From the NCBI GenBank assembly GCA_038237625.1, contig JBBRYM010000004.1:1-64000 (forward strand): a DNA stretch of 64,000 nucleotides. Reading direction: 5' to 3'. The DNA comes from JAWVFM01 sp038237625. GTDB lineage: Bacteria; Actinomycetota; Thermoleophilia; Solirubrobacterales; 70-9. Shown here piece by piece: positions 43,195 to 49,967 of this stretch (the first letter of the stretch is position 1; the number at the start of each line of letters is the position of its first letter). The translations under genes and the position numbers were made by a program. The notes below the pieces were generated by a model. The model ran no database searches, was not told where the DNA came from, and worked only from the letters and a program-made list of their open reading frames with translations.

Positions 43195-43870
43195 CCACAC
43201 GCAGCCGGTACCCGACCGACCGTACGGTTTCGATCGGCGCGGGGCGTCCGGGCAGGGCGAGCTTCTTTCTCAGGTAGCTGATGTACACGCCGACCACGTT
43301 TGTGTGGGGATCGAAGTCATATCCCCAGACCGCGGCGAGGATCTGTTTGCGGGAGACCACCTCGTCCCGGCGCCGGGCGAGCAGCGCCAGCACGTCGAAC
43401 TCCGTCGCGGTGACGCTGATCGGGTTTCCCGCTCGCTCGACCTCGCGGCGGAGGGGGTTGATGACGAGGTCGCCGACCTCAATCCGGGTTATCGAGTCAT
43501 GGTCGGAGCTGCGCAGGTGGGCGCGAACGCGCGCCGCAAGCTCCTCGAAGGCGAACGGCTTAGCGATGTAGTCGGTCGCTCCCGAGTCGAGGCCCTTCAC
43601 CCTCTCCTCAACCCTGCCCCGGGCCGTCAGCAGGATCACCGGCAGGGCCGGAAACGCCTGCCTGATCGCGCCGAGGACCTCCAGGCCATCGCGGCCGGGC
43701 AGCATCAGGTCGAGCAGGACGAGGTCGTACTCCCCGCTCAGCGCGCGCGCCTCGCCCTCGAGGCCGTCGGCAACGCGGGCGACTTCGTGGCCCTCGGACT
43801 CGAGGCCGCGGCACACGAAGTCAGCGATCGAGTCTTCATCCTCGACGATAAGGATCTTCACCGGCGGCAT
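43187..43870 (-). CDS. OmpR/PhoB-family response regulator
   Basis: 227 residues: receiver domain with the acidic pocket EDED near residue 10-13, phospho-acceptor Asp54 (LVLLDLMLPGRDG) and Lys in YIAKPFAFEE; C-terminal winged helix with ISVTATEFDVLALLARRRDE and TVRSVGYRLRV. Upstream of and overlapping the kinase gene. It is orientated away from the ApbE cluster. Confidence 0.95.
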   Translation of the reverse strand: MPPVKILIVEDEDSIADFVCRGLESEGHEVARVADGLEGEARALSGEYDLVLLDLMLPGRDGLEVLGAIRQAFPALPVILLTARGRVEERVKGLDSGATDYIAKPFAFEELAARVRAHLRSSDHDSITRIEVGDLVINPLRREVERAGNPISVTATEFDVLALLARRRDEVVSRKQILAAVWGYDFDPHTNVVGVYISYLRKKLALPGRPAPIETVRSVGYRLRVDD

Positions 43871-44114
43871 GGTAGGAGGGGGCGCAATCCTCCGGCTAAT
43901 CGAGAGTTGTCACCCAGTCCACGCCACCAGGGTTTGAGTGCGGATGACGACGCGGGGCCGAGGCGGCAACACTCCGTTCGACGCTCGGGGAGCAGCGGTG
44001 TACACGTTTCGCAGCGGTCTTATCGCTGCAATCCGCATCTTCGACATTCTCCCGTCGCTGCCACCAACGCGATAGTTGAGGCTCGGCAGCACCGCGTCCA
44101 CAGCTAGGGAGTAA

Positions 44115-44157
44115 TGGGCGCGGCTGGTTTCGAACCAGCGACCACTCGCGTGTGAAG
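44115..44157 (-). repeat. tRNA-Val 3' fragment 5
   Basis: 43-nt copy with one substitution (ACCACTCG for ACCTCTCG on the plus strand). Followed by Arm II. The 430-bp gap 43871-44300 is otherwise empty apart from this repeat and the Arm II module. Confidence 0.9.
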
Positions 44158-44159
44158 TC

Positions 44160-44283
44160 TGCCCAGGCTGCCGCGGTCTACTGCCAGCTACTCCCGTTTG
44201 CGCCTGGGCGAGCGAGATTCGTGTTCATGGGACTGCCGCGTGCTGCGTTCTGCTGCCATCCGTTGTTTCCAGTCCGTTTCCAG
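44160..44283. repeat. Arm II module, copy 2
   Basis: Shares GCCCAGGCTG, CTGCCAGC, CGTTGTTTCCAGTCCGTTTC-type repeats and CTGCTGCC with the copy at 35521-35633. Directly followed by a SnoaL gene end on the minus strand. Confidence 0.55.
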
Positions 44284-44300
44284 ACGCAGACCCAGATCGC

Positions 44301-44696
44301 CTACTCCGAAAGTCCGGCGGCTTGGCGGGCTTCGTCTTTACTCGCATATCCCTGCCAGCGGACGACCTTGCCGCCTCGCAGGGTCCAGACCGACCAACTC
44401 CGCATATCGACCCCGGCCCCGCTTCGCTTGCCCGTTGCGTGGGTTTTCTCGATTGTCAGCACCTGATCGCCAAGGTCCTCGAACCCCTCAATCTCCGTGT
44501 CATAGGCGGTCCACTCTTGCCGCCAGTCGACAAACCACTGGAGCACGCCGTCATGGCCGTGATAGGTCCCCCCGCCAAGCATCTGCGGTGGCGCTACATA
44601 GACCACATCCTCAGAGATCAGCGCCATCGCCGCCGGATCGCTGCGAAGCCAGCCATCTAGCACCGCACGCACGACCTGGACGTTCTCCTGCGACAT
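44301..44696 (-). CDS. SnoaL/NTF2-like protein
   Basis: 131 residues, MSQENVQVVRAVLDGWLRSD, YHGHDGVLQWFVDW, THATGKRSGAGVDMRS central strand, ending DEARQAAGLSE: the usual EALEAAG is changed to EARQAAG. Second gene of the two-gene unit 5. Confidence 0.9.
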   Translation of the reverse strand: MSQENVQVVRAVLDGWLRSDPAAMALISEDVVYVAPPQMLGGGTYHGHDGVLQWFVDWRQEWTAYDTEIEGFEDLGDQVLTIEKTHATGKRSGAGVDMRSWSVWTLRGGKVVRWQGYASKDEARQAAGLSE

Positions 44697-44699
44697 CGC

Positions 44700-45095
44700 C
44701 TACTCCGAGAGCCCAGCGGCTTCGAGGGCCTTCGCCTTGCTGGTGAGCATGTCCAGTCGCGTGACCCGGGCGTCGCTCAGCGTATGAACGAACCAGAAGG
44801 TGGCCTCGATGGGAGCACCGCTTTGTGCTCCGACCGCGGTCTGGTGAACACGAACAACGACCTGATGATCGTTCGCGTCGATGAACTCCTCGGCGCTCAC
44901 GTTGAAGTCATCGAAGTCCTCCACCCATTCGGCAATCGCCCTCACGAGCCCCTCCGGCCCCTGATAGGTCGCCCCATCCGGGAGCTCTCGGTAGATGATC
45001 GCCTCCGGATCGACGTTGCTGAGCATCTCTGTGACCTCTCCTCGGTCGAAGGCTTCGTAGCCGCGACGGACGATCTCCACGTTCTCCTCCGACAT
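44700..45095 (-). CDS. SnoaL/NTF2-like protein, head of two-gene cluster
   Basis: 131 residues, MSEENVEIVRRGYEAFDRGE, ELPDGATYQGPEGLVRAI, TAVGAQSGAPIEATFW central strand, ending AKALEAAGLSE. ATG 35 bp from fragment 6, with the ATACT element. Confidence 0.9.
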   Translation of the reverse strand: MSEENVEIVRRGYEAFDRGEVTEMLSNVDPEAIIYRELPDGATYQGPEGLVRAIAEWVEDFDDFNVSAEEFIDANDHQVVVRVHQTAVGAQSGAPIEATFWFVHTLSDARVTRLDMLTSKAKALEAAGLSE

Positions 45096-45104
45096 CGCCC
45101 GCGC

Positions 45105-45109
45105 AGTAT
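45105..45109 (-). promoter_or_regulatory. ATACT promoter element at array head
   Basis: GAGATACTGCGCGGGCGATG on the minus strand; identical to the element at 31707 and 36891. Confidence 0.55.
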
Positions 45110-45129
45110 CTCGCGAGGGAAGACCTCGA

Positions 45130-45174
45130 TGGGCGCGGCTGGTTTCGAAACAGCGACCTCTCGCGTGTGAAGCG
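45130..45174 (-). repeat. tRNA-Val 3' fragment 6
   Basis: 45-nt copy with one change (GAAACAGC for GAACCAGC). Followed by Arm I. Left end of the MFS-remnant/VOC/SnoaL unit. Confidence 0.9.
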
Positions 45175-45183
45175 GTAGCGCCT

Positions 45184-45272
45184 CAGGCACGGATGGGCGT
45201 GATTCGCGCCATCGGATGCCTGCGATATGCGGCGATTTCGCGGATTTGGGCACCAGAACGGCGCTGGTGCCC
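45184..45272. repeat. Arm I module, copy 3
   Basis: CAGGCACGGATGGGCGT, then CGGATGC, CGATAT, CGGATTT and the hairpin GGGCACC...GGTGCCC. Confidence 0.75.
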
Positions 45273-45493
45273 GATCGGCTCGGAGCGCAGGCGCTACTCG
45301 CGCACCGTTGCCGCAGAACTCACCCCGACCGCCAAGTCGTCGTCCAGACGCGGATCTCGTCTGCTCACTTGATCGCGTTGGTCGCGCCGTTCGGGGAGTC
45401 CCCGCGAGCTGGGGGTTCAAGGGGAAAGCGCGTTGCTCTTGTCAGTTCATGACAGATACATCAGTCACTGCCAAGAGCCGAGAAAGGAACGCA

Positions 45494-45682
45494 ATGCCGC
45501 CGTCCGCTAAGACCCCAAGTCGTCACGAGTCTCCTGAGAGCACCGCTTCGAGGGCGGCGTGGCTGACTTTCGCGGTCACCTCAGTCGCCCTCTTCATGGT
45601 CACCTTGGACAACCTTGTCGTCACAACCGCTCTGCCATGGAAAGCGACACCATCGCTATCGCGAGAGATACTGCCTGGGTAA
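45494..45682 (+). pseudogene. MFS transporter N-terminal remnant (DHA2/EmrB-type)
   Basis: Reading MPPSAKTPSRHESPE then AAWLTFAVTSVALFMVTLDN and LVVTTALP: the first membrane helix and motif of a 14-helix drug transporter (FM..LD...VNVALP). The homologous part ends near 45646, where the sequence passes into the promoter region of the next SnoaL gene; the frame stops after SREILPG at 45680-45682. An AAAGGAACGCA site precedes the ATG. About 400 residues of the transporter are missing. Confidence 0.7.
45668..45672 (+). promoter_or_regulatory. ATACT promoter element (plus strand)
   Basis: GAGATACTGCCTGGGTAATG: the same element as the minus-strand heads, again nine nt before the ATG, now on the plus strand. 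Confidence 0.5.
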
Positions 45683-46242
45683 TGTCGCTGAATGACGTAG
45701 CGGTGGTCCGCTTGCCCATAAGCGTGAGAGCGCAATCGCGTCGTCGGGTGCTGGAGCGCCTCGCCTTGCGCCTTCCACGGACTGCGGCCTCCCTGATCCG
45801 CGGTTTGCAGCGTTTGTCTCCCCGTTCCCGGCTTCGACAGGGGCTTATCCGCCACTTCATTCGCCAGGGCATCGAGGCCCTGAATCGCCGCGACTTCGAG
45901 GCCATCTTTGGCTTCTACGCGCACGACTGCGAGTTCGTCCCCTCCCAACTTCCCACCCTCGGGCTTGAAGGAACCCACGGGCGCACCGAGCGCATTCGCT
46001 TCCAGCAGCGGTGGGTCGCTGAGTGGGGCGAGTTCCGGTTCGAACCCGAGGAAGTCATTGATCTTGGTGATGCCCGTCGGTTGCTGGTGTTGGGCCGTAC
46101 CAAAGGAACGGGCCTCAGTAGTGGCGCGGCATTCGACGGCGAGTGGGCCGCGCTCTTGACAGTGTCTGACGGCTGGGTGATCCGAGAAGAGGCGTACTTT
46201 GATTACGGCGAAGCCCTCGAAGCCGCCGGACTGGCGGAGTAG
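45682..46242 (+). CDS. Long-form SnoaL/NTF2-like protein, inverted copy (186 aa)
   Basis: 186 residues from MSLNDVAVVRLPISVRAQSR. Shares the sub-family N-terminal extension marker LSPRSRLRQGLIRH, then EALNRRDFEAIFGFYAHDCE, LGLEGTHGRTERIR, TGLSSGAAFDGEW and the ending EALEAAGLAE. The only intact copy on the plus strand; the upstream sequence is an MFS fragment rather than a tRNA fragment, suggesting an inversion or recombination. Confidence 0.9.
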   Translation: MSLNDVAVVRLPISVRAQSRRRVLERLALRLPRTAASLIRGLQRLSPRSRLRQGLIRHFIRQGIEALNRRDFEAIFGFYAHDCEFVPSQLPTLGLEGTHGRTERIRFQQRWVAEWGEFRFEPEEVIDLGDARRLLVLGRTKGTGLSSGAAFDGEWAALLTVSDGWVIREEAYFDYGEALEAAGLAE

Positions 46243-46411
46243 GCGCAAGAACTACCGCTTTGCCCTTCTTCATGGCAGTCCGAAGCGCAAGCGGCGGTGG
46301 AACAGGACCCGCGTTCGGCTACCGTGATCGCTTCTCGCCGAAACCGGCAGCCGCGTGGTGGAGGTCCACCGGCTCGTCGACTGTGACGAGCTCGAAGCCG
46401 CCCAGGGCGGC

Positions 46412-46849
46412 TCAGCCCGGGCCCATCTCCTCCGCGCTCATCTCGCGCACGTGCTGGGCGAAGTACCAGCTCATACCCTGCGGGTCCTTGGCACCGTACG
46501 TGCGGTCGCCGTAGAACTGGTCCTCCGGTTCGCGGGTGATTTCGGCGCCTGCCTCCTTTGCCCGCGCGTGGTGGGCGTCGATGTCGTCGACGTAGACGTG
46601 CACGAATGCCGGCGAGTCGACGCCGGTGCTCGCCGGGCCCGCGAACTCGCCGCCCGGCGTTCCCAGCATGACCGGCGAGCCGTCGTACTCGAGCTCGGCG
46701 TGCGCCACGCCCTGCCCACCCTCGCCGGCCATCCGCATCCGCTCAGTGAAGCCGAAGGCCCTCGTGAGGAAGTCGATGGCGGCCGCGGCGTCCTCGTAGA
46801 GCAGGTACGGGGTGATCCGCGTGTAGCCCTCGGGCGGGTTGTCGGGCAT
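46412..46849 (-). CDS. VOC (glyoxalase/bleomycin resistance) family protein
   Basis: 145 residues of one VOC double-strand module pair: TPYLLYEDAAAAIDFLTRAFG (first beta-alpha-beta), a possible metal His in GVAHAELEYDG, AFVHVYVDDIDAHHARAKEAG, and DPQGMSWYFAQHV. Of the glyoxalase/PhnB-like branch (YGDRTYGAKDPQG). Substrate unknown. Single gene in unit 6. Confidence 0.93.
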   Translation of the reverse strand: MPDNPPEGYTRITPYLLYEDAAAAIDFLTRAFGFTERMRMAGEGGQGVAHAELEYDGSPVMLGTPGGEFAGPASTGVDSPAFVHVYVDDIDAHHARAKEAGAEITREPEDQFYGDRTYGAKDPQGMSWYFAQHVREMSAEEMGPG

Positions 46850-47028
46850 GCTTCGCTCCTCATCGGTTGGCGCCTGGGATCATGCCACGCGTCGGCCGCC
46901 GTGTCGCCGCGCGTGCCAAGTTCCTTCCCGGCGACGCTCCGGAGGTCAGCGGAAGAACTGCTTTCCAATGCAAATCAGAACTACCGTTTCTCGTCTAGAG
47001 CGGCAATACCGGGGGGTACTATTGCTCC

Positions 47029-47238
47029 GTGGACCTCATACTCTCTCTGGGTCCAAACAGAAGGGCTGTTGTCGCGTGGAGCCGCAGGGGCGGACTCCAC
47101 TTCGCGACCTGGCTCGGGGGCGACCCGGAATTCGATGAGCACGGCGATGAGGGGCCTCCGCCGTCAGGCGTCCGAGAGCCACGACGGCCGAGCCCGCCGG
47201 ATATCGAAGGCGAACTCGGCAAGCCGCTCCGCGGCTGA
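47029..47238 (+). CDS. Possible small ORF in a 420-bp gap
   Basis: A GTG-started 69-residue frame (MDLILSLGPNRRAVVAWSRR, then GGLHFATWLGG) in the gap 46850-47269, preceded by a locally AT-rich stretch (GGTACTATTGCTCCG). No family recognised. Composition is ordinary but no ribosome site is seen, so it may be spurious. Confidence 0.25.
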   Translation: MDLILSLGPNRRAVVAWSRRGGLHFATWLGGDPEFDEHGDEGPPPSGVREPRRPSPPDIEGELGKPLRG

Positions 47239-47269
47239 CACCCGCTCTTTGTCCTAAGCGGTACTTCGC

Positions 47270-47686
47270 CTACTCCGACAGCCCGGCAGCTTCGAGGGCT
47301 TCGGCGTGGTCGTAGAACGTCTGCCGCCGATAGATCATGCCATCGCGCAGCGTCCAGATATCCCAGATGTCCATCTCGGCTGGTGCCCCACTCCCGCGCC
47401 CACGGCCGCTTGCATGGAGACTCAAAAACACACGCTCGTCATCGATGGGGCGGACGTCGACCAACTCGAGGTACATCTCCATCGGCTCACGGACCCGAAC
47501 GGCCCACTCGAGCACGCCCTTGCGTCCGTAAGCGAATCTTGGAAGGCCGGGCCACCGCGTCTCCCACTCAACGTCCGGATGCAGAAGGTCGAGCCGCAGC
47601 TTCGCCGGGTCAAAATCTTCCTCTCTCCAATCCCCCACCAAGGCGGGGAATATCTGACGCGCAAGCTCGACGTTCTCCTGCGACAT
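47270..47686 (-). CDS. SnoaL/NTF2-like protein
   Basis: 138 residues, MSQENVELARQIFPALVGDW, HPDVEWETRWPGLPRFAYGR, GRGRGSGAPAEMDIWDIW central strand, ending AEALEAAGLSE. Third gene of the cluster in unit 6. The adjacent tryptophan-rich strand is unusual. Confidence 0.9.
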   Translation of the reverse strand: MSQENVELARQIFPALVGDWREEDFDPAKLRLDLLHPDVEWETRWPGLPRFAYGRKGVLEWAVRVREPMEMYLELVDVRPIDDERVFLSLHASGRGRGSGAPAEMDIWDIWTLRDGMIYRRQTFYDHAEALEAAGLSE

Positions 47687-47689
47687 CGC

Positions 47690-48133
47690 CTACCCCTCCG
47701 ACAGCCCGGCGGCTTTCAGGGCGTCCTCCACCGTGTCGTACTGATCAACTCGCGTGATCCGGGAGTCTCGGACCTCGTACGAAATCGTGAGTTCCATGTC
47801 CACCTGGATGCCGCTCCTGCCACCGATTCCCCGCGCCCGCATCGGGACGATCACGCGATCACCAGCGTCTATCCAGTCCAGGAAGTCCATGCGGTACTCG
47901 CTGAATGGCTCGAACCACTCTTGGAGGTACTCAGCCACGCCGTCGACGCCACGGTAGAGAGCGCTAGGGCCAATACCGACAGCGGATTCCATCGTCCTCA
48001 GCTCCACATCCGGCGAATAGTTGTGCTCAAACATCTCGCGGATCGTCGTATCTCCCCAGTCGATGCCACCGACGTCGACACCGTCCAGAGGGGCGAGCAT
48101 GGACCGCACTATCTCCACGTTCTCCTGCGACAT
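47690..48133 (-). CDS. SnoaL/NTF2-like protein
   Basis: 147 residues, MSQENVEIVRSMLAPLDGVD, with an inserted GGIDWGDTTIREMFEHNY, YRGVDGVAEYLQ, ARGIGGRSGIQVDMEL central strand, ending EDALKAAGLSEG. The longest of the short-form copies. Confidence 0.9.
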   Translation of the reverse strand: MSQENVEIVRSMLAPLDGVDVGGIDWGDTTIREMFEHNYSPDVELRTMESAVGIGPSALYRGVDGVAEYLQEWFEPFSEYRMDFLDWIDAGDRVIVPMRARGIGGRSGIQVDMELTISYEVRDSRITRVDQYDTVEDALKAAGLSEG

Positions 48134-48136
48134 CCT

Positions 48137-48697
48137 TTACTCCGACAGCCCGGCGGCTTCGAGGGCTTCGCTGTGGCTCAGGAAGACCTGCTCGCGAGCG
48201 ATCAGCCCACCCCTCTGGGTGAACAGGTAGGCGATCTCGCGGTCGAACGAGGCGCCGCTGCTCGCGCCGCTTCCCACGAAGCGGCCGAGGACCACTACGC
48301 GATCGCCGAGGTCGATCAGTTCTTCTGGCTCGTTACGAAACTCGCCCCAATCGGCATCCCAGCGTCGCTGGAAGTCGATGCGATCCATTCGGCCACGCAG
48401 CCTGGTCCCAACGCCCACCGAGGCGAAATCCGGGGGATAGATCGATTCGCCGTCCTGGCGGTAGGACAAGAAGCTGGCCGCGTAGTCCCGTCGGTTGTTT
48501 GCCTCGAAGGAGAGCCGCGTGCCGCGTTTGAGCGTGGCCTGGCGCAGCCGCGAGCGTGGCGACAGGCGCCCCACGACCTCGGCCACCAGCGCGAGCAGAC
48601 CGGGGAACCGCAGCCACAGCCGCTGATCCACGGACCGGCGCGAGTGCGCTCTCACGGCGATCGGCTGACGGACAATCTCCACGTTCTCCTGCGCCAT
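48137..48697 (-). CDS. Long-form SnoaL/NTF2-like protein, cluster head (186 aa)
   Basis: 186 residues, MAQENVEIVRQPIAVRAHSR (Ala-2 for Ser), LSPRSRLRQATLKRG extension marker, NRRDYAASFLSYRQDGES, GTRLRGRMDRIDFQ, SGASSGASFDREI, ending SEALEAAGLSE. ATG 31 bp from tRNA fragment 7 with the ATACT element. Confidence 0.9.
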   Translation of the reverse strand: MAQENVEIVRQPIAVRAHSRRSVDQRLWLRFPGLLALVAEVVGRLSPRSRLRQATLKRGTRLSFEANNRRDYAASFLSYRQDGESIYPPDFASVGVGTRLRGRMDRIDFQRRWDADWGEFRNEPEELIDLGDRVVVLGRFVGSGASSGASFDREIAYLFTQRGGLIAREQVFLSHSEALEAAGLSE

Positions 48698-48706
48698 CGC
48701 CCGCGC

Positions 48707-48711
48707 AGTAT
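48707..48711 (-). promoter_or_regulatory. ATACT promoter element at array head
   Basis: GCGAGATACTGCGCGGGCGA on the minus strand, nine nt before the ATG at 48697. Identical to other heads. Confidence 0.55.
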
Positions 48712-48727
48712 CTCGCGCCAGCGGTGA

Positions 48728-48772
48728 TGGGCGCGGCTGGTTTCGAACCAGCGACCTCTCGCGTGTGAAGCG
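48728..48772 (-). repeat. tRNA-Val 3' fragment 7
   Basis: 45-nt copy identical to the tRNA 3' end through the anticodon-arm region. Followed by Arm I. Left end of the sulfotransferase/PIG-L unit. Confidence 0.92.
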
Positions 48773-48781
48773 ATGGTGCTC

Positions 48782-48883
48782 CAGGCACGGATAGGCGTCC
48801 TCAGGCGCACGCGGATGTCATCGGATGTGTCTGGATATGCGCGGATTTACGTCGTATCGGGCACCAGAAGCGGGCGGGTGCCC
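48782..48883. repeat. Arm I module, copy 4
   Basis: CAGGCACGGATAGGCGT, CGGATGT (twice), GGATAT, CGGATTT and the hairpin GGGCACC...GGTGCCC. The gap 48698-49002 is filled by this and fragment 7. Confidence 0.75.
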
Positions 48884-49002
48884 CATCGCGTGGTCGCTCG
48901 CGCGTCCGCTGCCACGCTCCTCCCAATCGTTGCCGAACCTCAAGCGGAGGAACCCTTCGCTCAGGGGACCCCCGTAGGGAGGGCAGATCGAACGCTGTCA
49001 AA

Positions 49003-49959
49003 ATGGCCGCCGTCATGAAGCAGTTCATCCGCCGCCTCGTCCCCTTCCCGATCCGGCGGGCCGCTTGGAGAGTACGTCGCAACGTCCCCAGGATCGCGCA
49101 GCCGCTATCCCTGGTCCTTCCTCAGGCAGAGCCTCCACCGAGGCCCATCCTCGTGATCGGCTGCCCCCGATCCGGAACCAGCGCGCTGCTCCAGGTGCTC
49201 CTGCGGAGCCCGGAGCTCCGCTCGATCCACAGCGAGGGTCACATCCTCTGGGACCCCTACCACCACCCGAGGGACACGGGCTGGGATTCGGACGCTCTCC
49301 GCCGCGAGGACGTGACCGAGCGGGAGCGGCAATACATCTATCGTGCGGTCAGGATGTTCGTGCGCGACCGGCGCTTCGTCGACAAGACTGCAGAGAACTG
49401 CCTGCGAGTCCCATACTTGCGGGAGCTTTTTCCGGACGCGTCATTCGTCTTCCTTCGTCGCCGTGCCGCCGACACCGTCAACTCGCTGATGGAGGCCTGG
49501 AGGGCGCGCCCGCGCTTCGTCAAGTATCGCCTGCCCGAGCCGCTTACCGGCCTCGGCGCCCTGAGCGGCAACCGCTGGAGCTTCGCCCTGATCCCCGAAT
49601 GGCGCGAGCTCTGCGACGCTCCCCTCGAGGAGATCTGCGCCCGACAGTACATCGCCTGCAACGAGGCCGCGCTCGAGTCCCGGGAAGGGGTCGATCCATC
49701 CCTCTGGCACGAGGTGGCCTACGAGGACCTGGTGGCTTCGCCGGTGGAGACTGCGAGGAGCCTCTGCCGGCAACTCGATCTCAGCTTCGACCCGACGATC
49801 GAGGCCTACGTGACTGGGCTCGATCGCCGCTACTCATCGACCACCCTAACCGCACCGCGACCGGGGAAGTGGCGAGAGCAGAACGGCCCCGAGATAGAGC
49901 GGATCCTCCCACTGGTCGGGCCGATCGAGAAACGCCTCGGCTGGCGGACGGTGCCCTGA
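49003..49959 (+). CDS. Sulfotransferase family protein
   Basis: 318 residues (or 314 from a second ATG at 49015). 5'-PSB loop PILVIGCPRSGTSALLQVLL at about 47-66 binds PAPS; 3'-PB region is FVFLRRRAADTVNSLMEAW; VDKTAENCLRVPYLRELFPD and YEDLVASPVETARSLCRQL follow. It transfers sulfate from PAPS to a hydroxyl or amine of an unknown acceptor. Adjacent convergent PIG-L deacetylase suggests a sugar or glycolipid target; inferred only. Confidence 0.9.
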   Translation: MAAVMKQFIRRLVPFPIRRAAWRVRRNVPRIAQPLSLVLPQAEPPPRPILVIGCPRSGTSALLQVLLRSPELRSIHSEGHILWDPYHHPRDTGWDSDALRREDVTERERQYIYRAVRMFVRDRRFVDKTAENCLRVPYLRELFPDASFVFLRRRAADTVNSLMEAWRARPRFVKYRLPEPLTGLGALSGNRWSFALIPEWRELCDAPLEEICARQYIACNEAALESREGVDPSLWHEVAYEDLVASPVETARSLCRQLDLSFDPTIEAYVTGLDRRYSSTTLTAPRPGKWREQNGPEIERILPLVGPIEKRLGWRTVP

Positions 49960-49967
49960 GCTGCGGC

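Noticed and set aside
43910..44101. 63-codon minus-strand frame upstream of the response regulator
   Set aside because: No ribosome site or recognisable features; it lies in the regulator's probable promoter region.
46850..47269. Third toxin-like small gene in the 420-bp gap
   Set aside because: The only open frame (47029-47238) has no family features or ribosome site, so no function is assigned; kept only as a low-confidence ORF.
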